From contig JALWSN010000183.1 of the NCBI GenBank assembly GCA_027080245.1, positions 1-7,178 on the forward strand: DNA of 7,178 bases, given 5' to 3'. The notes beneath the pieces were generated by a model. The model ran no database searches, was not told the DNA's origin, and saw nothing but the letters and a program-made list of their open reading frames with translations. Shown piece by piece: positions 6,313-7,178 of the stretch; position 1 is the stretch's first letter, and every line of letters starts with the position of its first letter. This stretch comes from Ignavibacteriales bacterium. Its GTDB lineage: Bacteria > Bacteroidota > Ignavibacteria > Ignavibacteriales > Melioribacteraceae. The translations under genes were made by a program, and so were the position numbers.

Positions 6313-6681
6313 CTACCTGCTTATTACGTATGCTAAAAATATTCCGGCTAAAGTAAAAATTAAATTTACAAAAATATTAACTGTGGCGAGTAAAAATTCT
6401 GAATCACGGAGCAGGTTAAAAGTCTCGAGCGAAAAAGTGGAGAAAGTAGTGAAACCACCGCAGAACCCAACAGCCAAAAGTAATTTTAAATTTGAACCAA
6501 GCAATTGGCGCTGTCCGAACCCAAAGATTAGAATCCCTAATACCAAGCTTCCTAAAACGTTAACCGCAAGCGTTCCGTAAGGGAAATTAACAGGCAGAAA
6601 TTTGTAAACCGAATTTGAAATCCAATATCTTAAGCTGCCGCCTAAACCGGCGCCCAAAAAAACGAGAAACAATTTATTCAT
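6313..6681 (-). CDS. fluC: Fluoride channel FluC (CrcB)
   Basis: The 122-aa membrane protein has four hydrophobic helices (about 3-22, 35-56, 65-86, 98-120). FluC proteins form antiparallel dual-topology dimers with two pores and let fluoride leave the cell. Hallmarks are GGSLRYW (14-20), PYGTLAVNVLGSLVLG (34-49) with pore residue Asn41, and the break in helix 3, GFCGGFTTFSTFSLE (72-86), containing the fluoride-lining Phe80 and Phe83 and the region that binds the structural sodium. These numbers coincide with the Ec2 homologue as I recall it. Only one copy is in the window, consistent with a homodimer. The Shine-Dalgarno is weak (AAGAAG about eight bases before the ATG). It is the first gene of the two-gene operon with DUF190. 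No fluoride riboswitch is recognisable upstream. Confidence 0.95.
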   Translation of the reverse strand: MNKLFLVFLGAGLGGSLRYWISNSVYKFLPVNFPYGTLAVNVLGSLVLGILIFGFGQRQLLGSNLKLLLAVGFCGGFTTFSTFSLETFNLLRDSEFLLATVNIFVNLIFTLAGIFLAYVISR

Positions 6682-6749
6682 TTTGTTGACTTCTTAAAAT
6701 TAGATTTAATTTTTGTTAGTATTTAAATATTAAAGCTCCAAACTTAAAT

Positions 6750-6755
6750 ATTATA
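6750..6755 (-). promoter_or_regulatory. Possible -10 element for the fluC operon
   Basis: A perfect TATAAT reads on the minus strand at 6755-6750, which would place the start about 60 bases before the fluC ATG. No convincing -35 lies 16-18 bases upstream (AAAAAT only). The surrounding DNA is AT-rich, so this could be chance. Confidence 0.25.
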
Positions 6756-6786
6756 AAGTTCATTCAAAAATTATTTTTCCCCCGTT

Positions 6787-6813
6787 TGTAACATCAGGAG
6801 TAATAGGTTCGTC
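6787..6813 (+). promoter_or_regulatory. ECF sigma-factor type promoter for the DUF4097 gene
   Basis: TGTAAC (6787-6792) and CGTC (6810-6813) are separated by 17 bases. This is the AAC/CGTC architecture of many ECF sigma promoters (for example, Bacillus SigX, roughly TGTAAC-N17-CGAC from memory). A start near 6820 would leave a short leader containing the GGAGG at 6830-6834 and the ATG at 6840. No sigma-70-like pair in this stretch competes well. No sigma or anti-sigma gene is in the window. Confidence 0.5.
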
Positions 6814-6839
6814 TAAAGTTGAAAATAACGGAGGTAAAA

Positions 6840-7178
6840 ATGCGTATTAAAACAATATTGTCTCTTACGGTTTTAATTGGTTTTCTTTTTGTTTCTAACA
6901 ATTCTTTCGCGTTCGGAAAAACGCTGTTAAAACAAAAGTCGTTTCAGGTAACTTCCCAAAAACTGGTTGAAGTAAAAGCCGCCGGAGCCGATGTTTTTGT
7001 TTCCACGTGGGACAGTTCTTTAGTTGAAGTAAAAATTTTTGGCAAGAAAAAGGCTCTTAAAAAATTCAAATTCTTTTTTAAAAAGGACGAAAACAAAATT
7101 TCAATTTTAATTAAAAAGAAAAAGAAAGGATTTCATTTTTTTGATTTCTTTAATTCCTTTAGCTACGATTTGACGGTA
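6840..7178 (+). CDS. Exported DUF4097-like (putative adhesin) protein, 3' truncated by window
   Basis: The ATG at 6840 is preceded by a perfect GGAGG five bases upstream. The frame stays open for 113 codons to the end of the window. The protein starts with a signal peptide: MRIK, a hydrophobic stretch (LSLTVLIGFLFVS), and likely cleavage after NSFA (residue 24). The mature part begins with the motif order of DUF4097 or head-GIN-like beta-strand repeat proteins (FQVTSQKLVEVKAAGADVFVSTWDSSLVEVKIFG, residues 35-68). In that family, short strands stack in a beta-helix-like fold. Such genes are often found with ECF sigma or anti-sigma genes and may act in envelope stress, which fits the promoter type here. 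Lys- and Phe-rich patches (about 69-80, 91-106) are unusual. The family call rests on pattern recognition over a partial sequence. The exact role is unknown. Confidence 0.65.
   Translation, partial: MRIKTILSLTVLIGFLFVSNNSFAFGKTLLKQKSFQVTSQKLVEVKAAGADVFVSTWDSSLVEVKIFGKKKALKKFKFFFKKDENKISILIKKKKKGFHFFDFFNSFSYDLTV

Noticed and set aside
6758..6770. TTCATTCA half-site near fluC as a third TetR operator
   Set aside because: It has only one half (TGAATGAA on the minus strand) with no inverted partner at the spacing seen in the two palindromes.
6682..6839. Fluoride (crcB-motif) riboswitch upstream of fluC
   Set aside because: I could not find the GC-rich pseudoknot stems or conserved core on the minus strand. 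The region is mostly A/T. A covariance search would settle it.
1..7178. Mobile elements, CRISPR arrays, tRNA or rRNA genes, defence systems
   Set aside because: No transposase, integrase, direct-repeat array, tRNA-like fold or defence-type protein is visible. All the coding space is taken by the genes listed.

Overview
The window is an ordinary-looking chromosomal stretch of a moderately AT-rich bacterium. Several genes have clear Shine-Dalgarno sequences (AGGAG, GGAGG) and sigma-70-like TTGACA promoters, which argues against typical Bacteroidia. The gene content fits the Ignavibacteria/Chlorobiota side of the Bacteroidota supergroup: a very large alpha-amylase-like protein, a split proton-translocating transhydrogenase, small outer-membrane barrels and a DUF4097 protein. 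That assignment is inference. There is no sign of phage, insertion sequence, CRISPR array, tRNA or rRNA.

Layout. Positions 1-1566 (+) are the C-terminal part of a GH13-type alpha-amylase family protein whose start lies outside the window. It converges on a small secreted or outer-membrane beta-barrel gene (1684-2208, -) across a two-way terminator. Upstream of the barrel gene, in the same orientation, is a TetR-family regulator (2315-2902, -) resembling the FadR/YsiA acyl-CoA-responsive group. Both minus-strand genes are preceded by strong palindromes sharing the core TGAAT-N4-ATTCA, each overlapping a plausible promoter. This suggests that the regulator controls both itself and the barrel protein. 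Back to back with the regulator is a three-gene pntAA-pntAB-pntB operon (3055-5916, +) for membrane-bound NAD(P) transhydrogenase, with its own TTGACA promoter and a good intrinsic terminator.

The last part holds a two-gene minus-strand operon, fluC/crcB (fluoride channel) followed by a DUF190 PII-like protein (5952-6681). Diverging from it is the start of an exported DUF4097-like protein (6840 to the window end). This last gene is preceded by TGTAAC-N17-CGTC, the architecture of an ECF (extracytoplasmic function) sigma-factor promoter.

How the genes may work together. The transhydrogenase couples the proton gradient to NADPH production. The adjacent TetR regulator may tie membrane or lipid status to the barrel protein, but control of pnt by it is not demonstrated. 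FluC exports fluoride, and DUF190 is its frequent partner of unknown role. The points most worth a second look are the TetR operator pair, the ECF-type promoter, and a transhydrogenase that seems to lack both known alternative proton-channel histidines. I found no clearly new multi-gene system.
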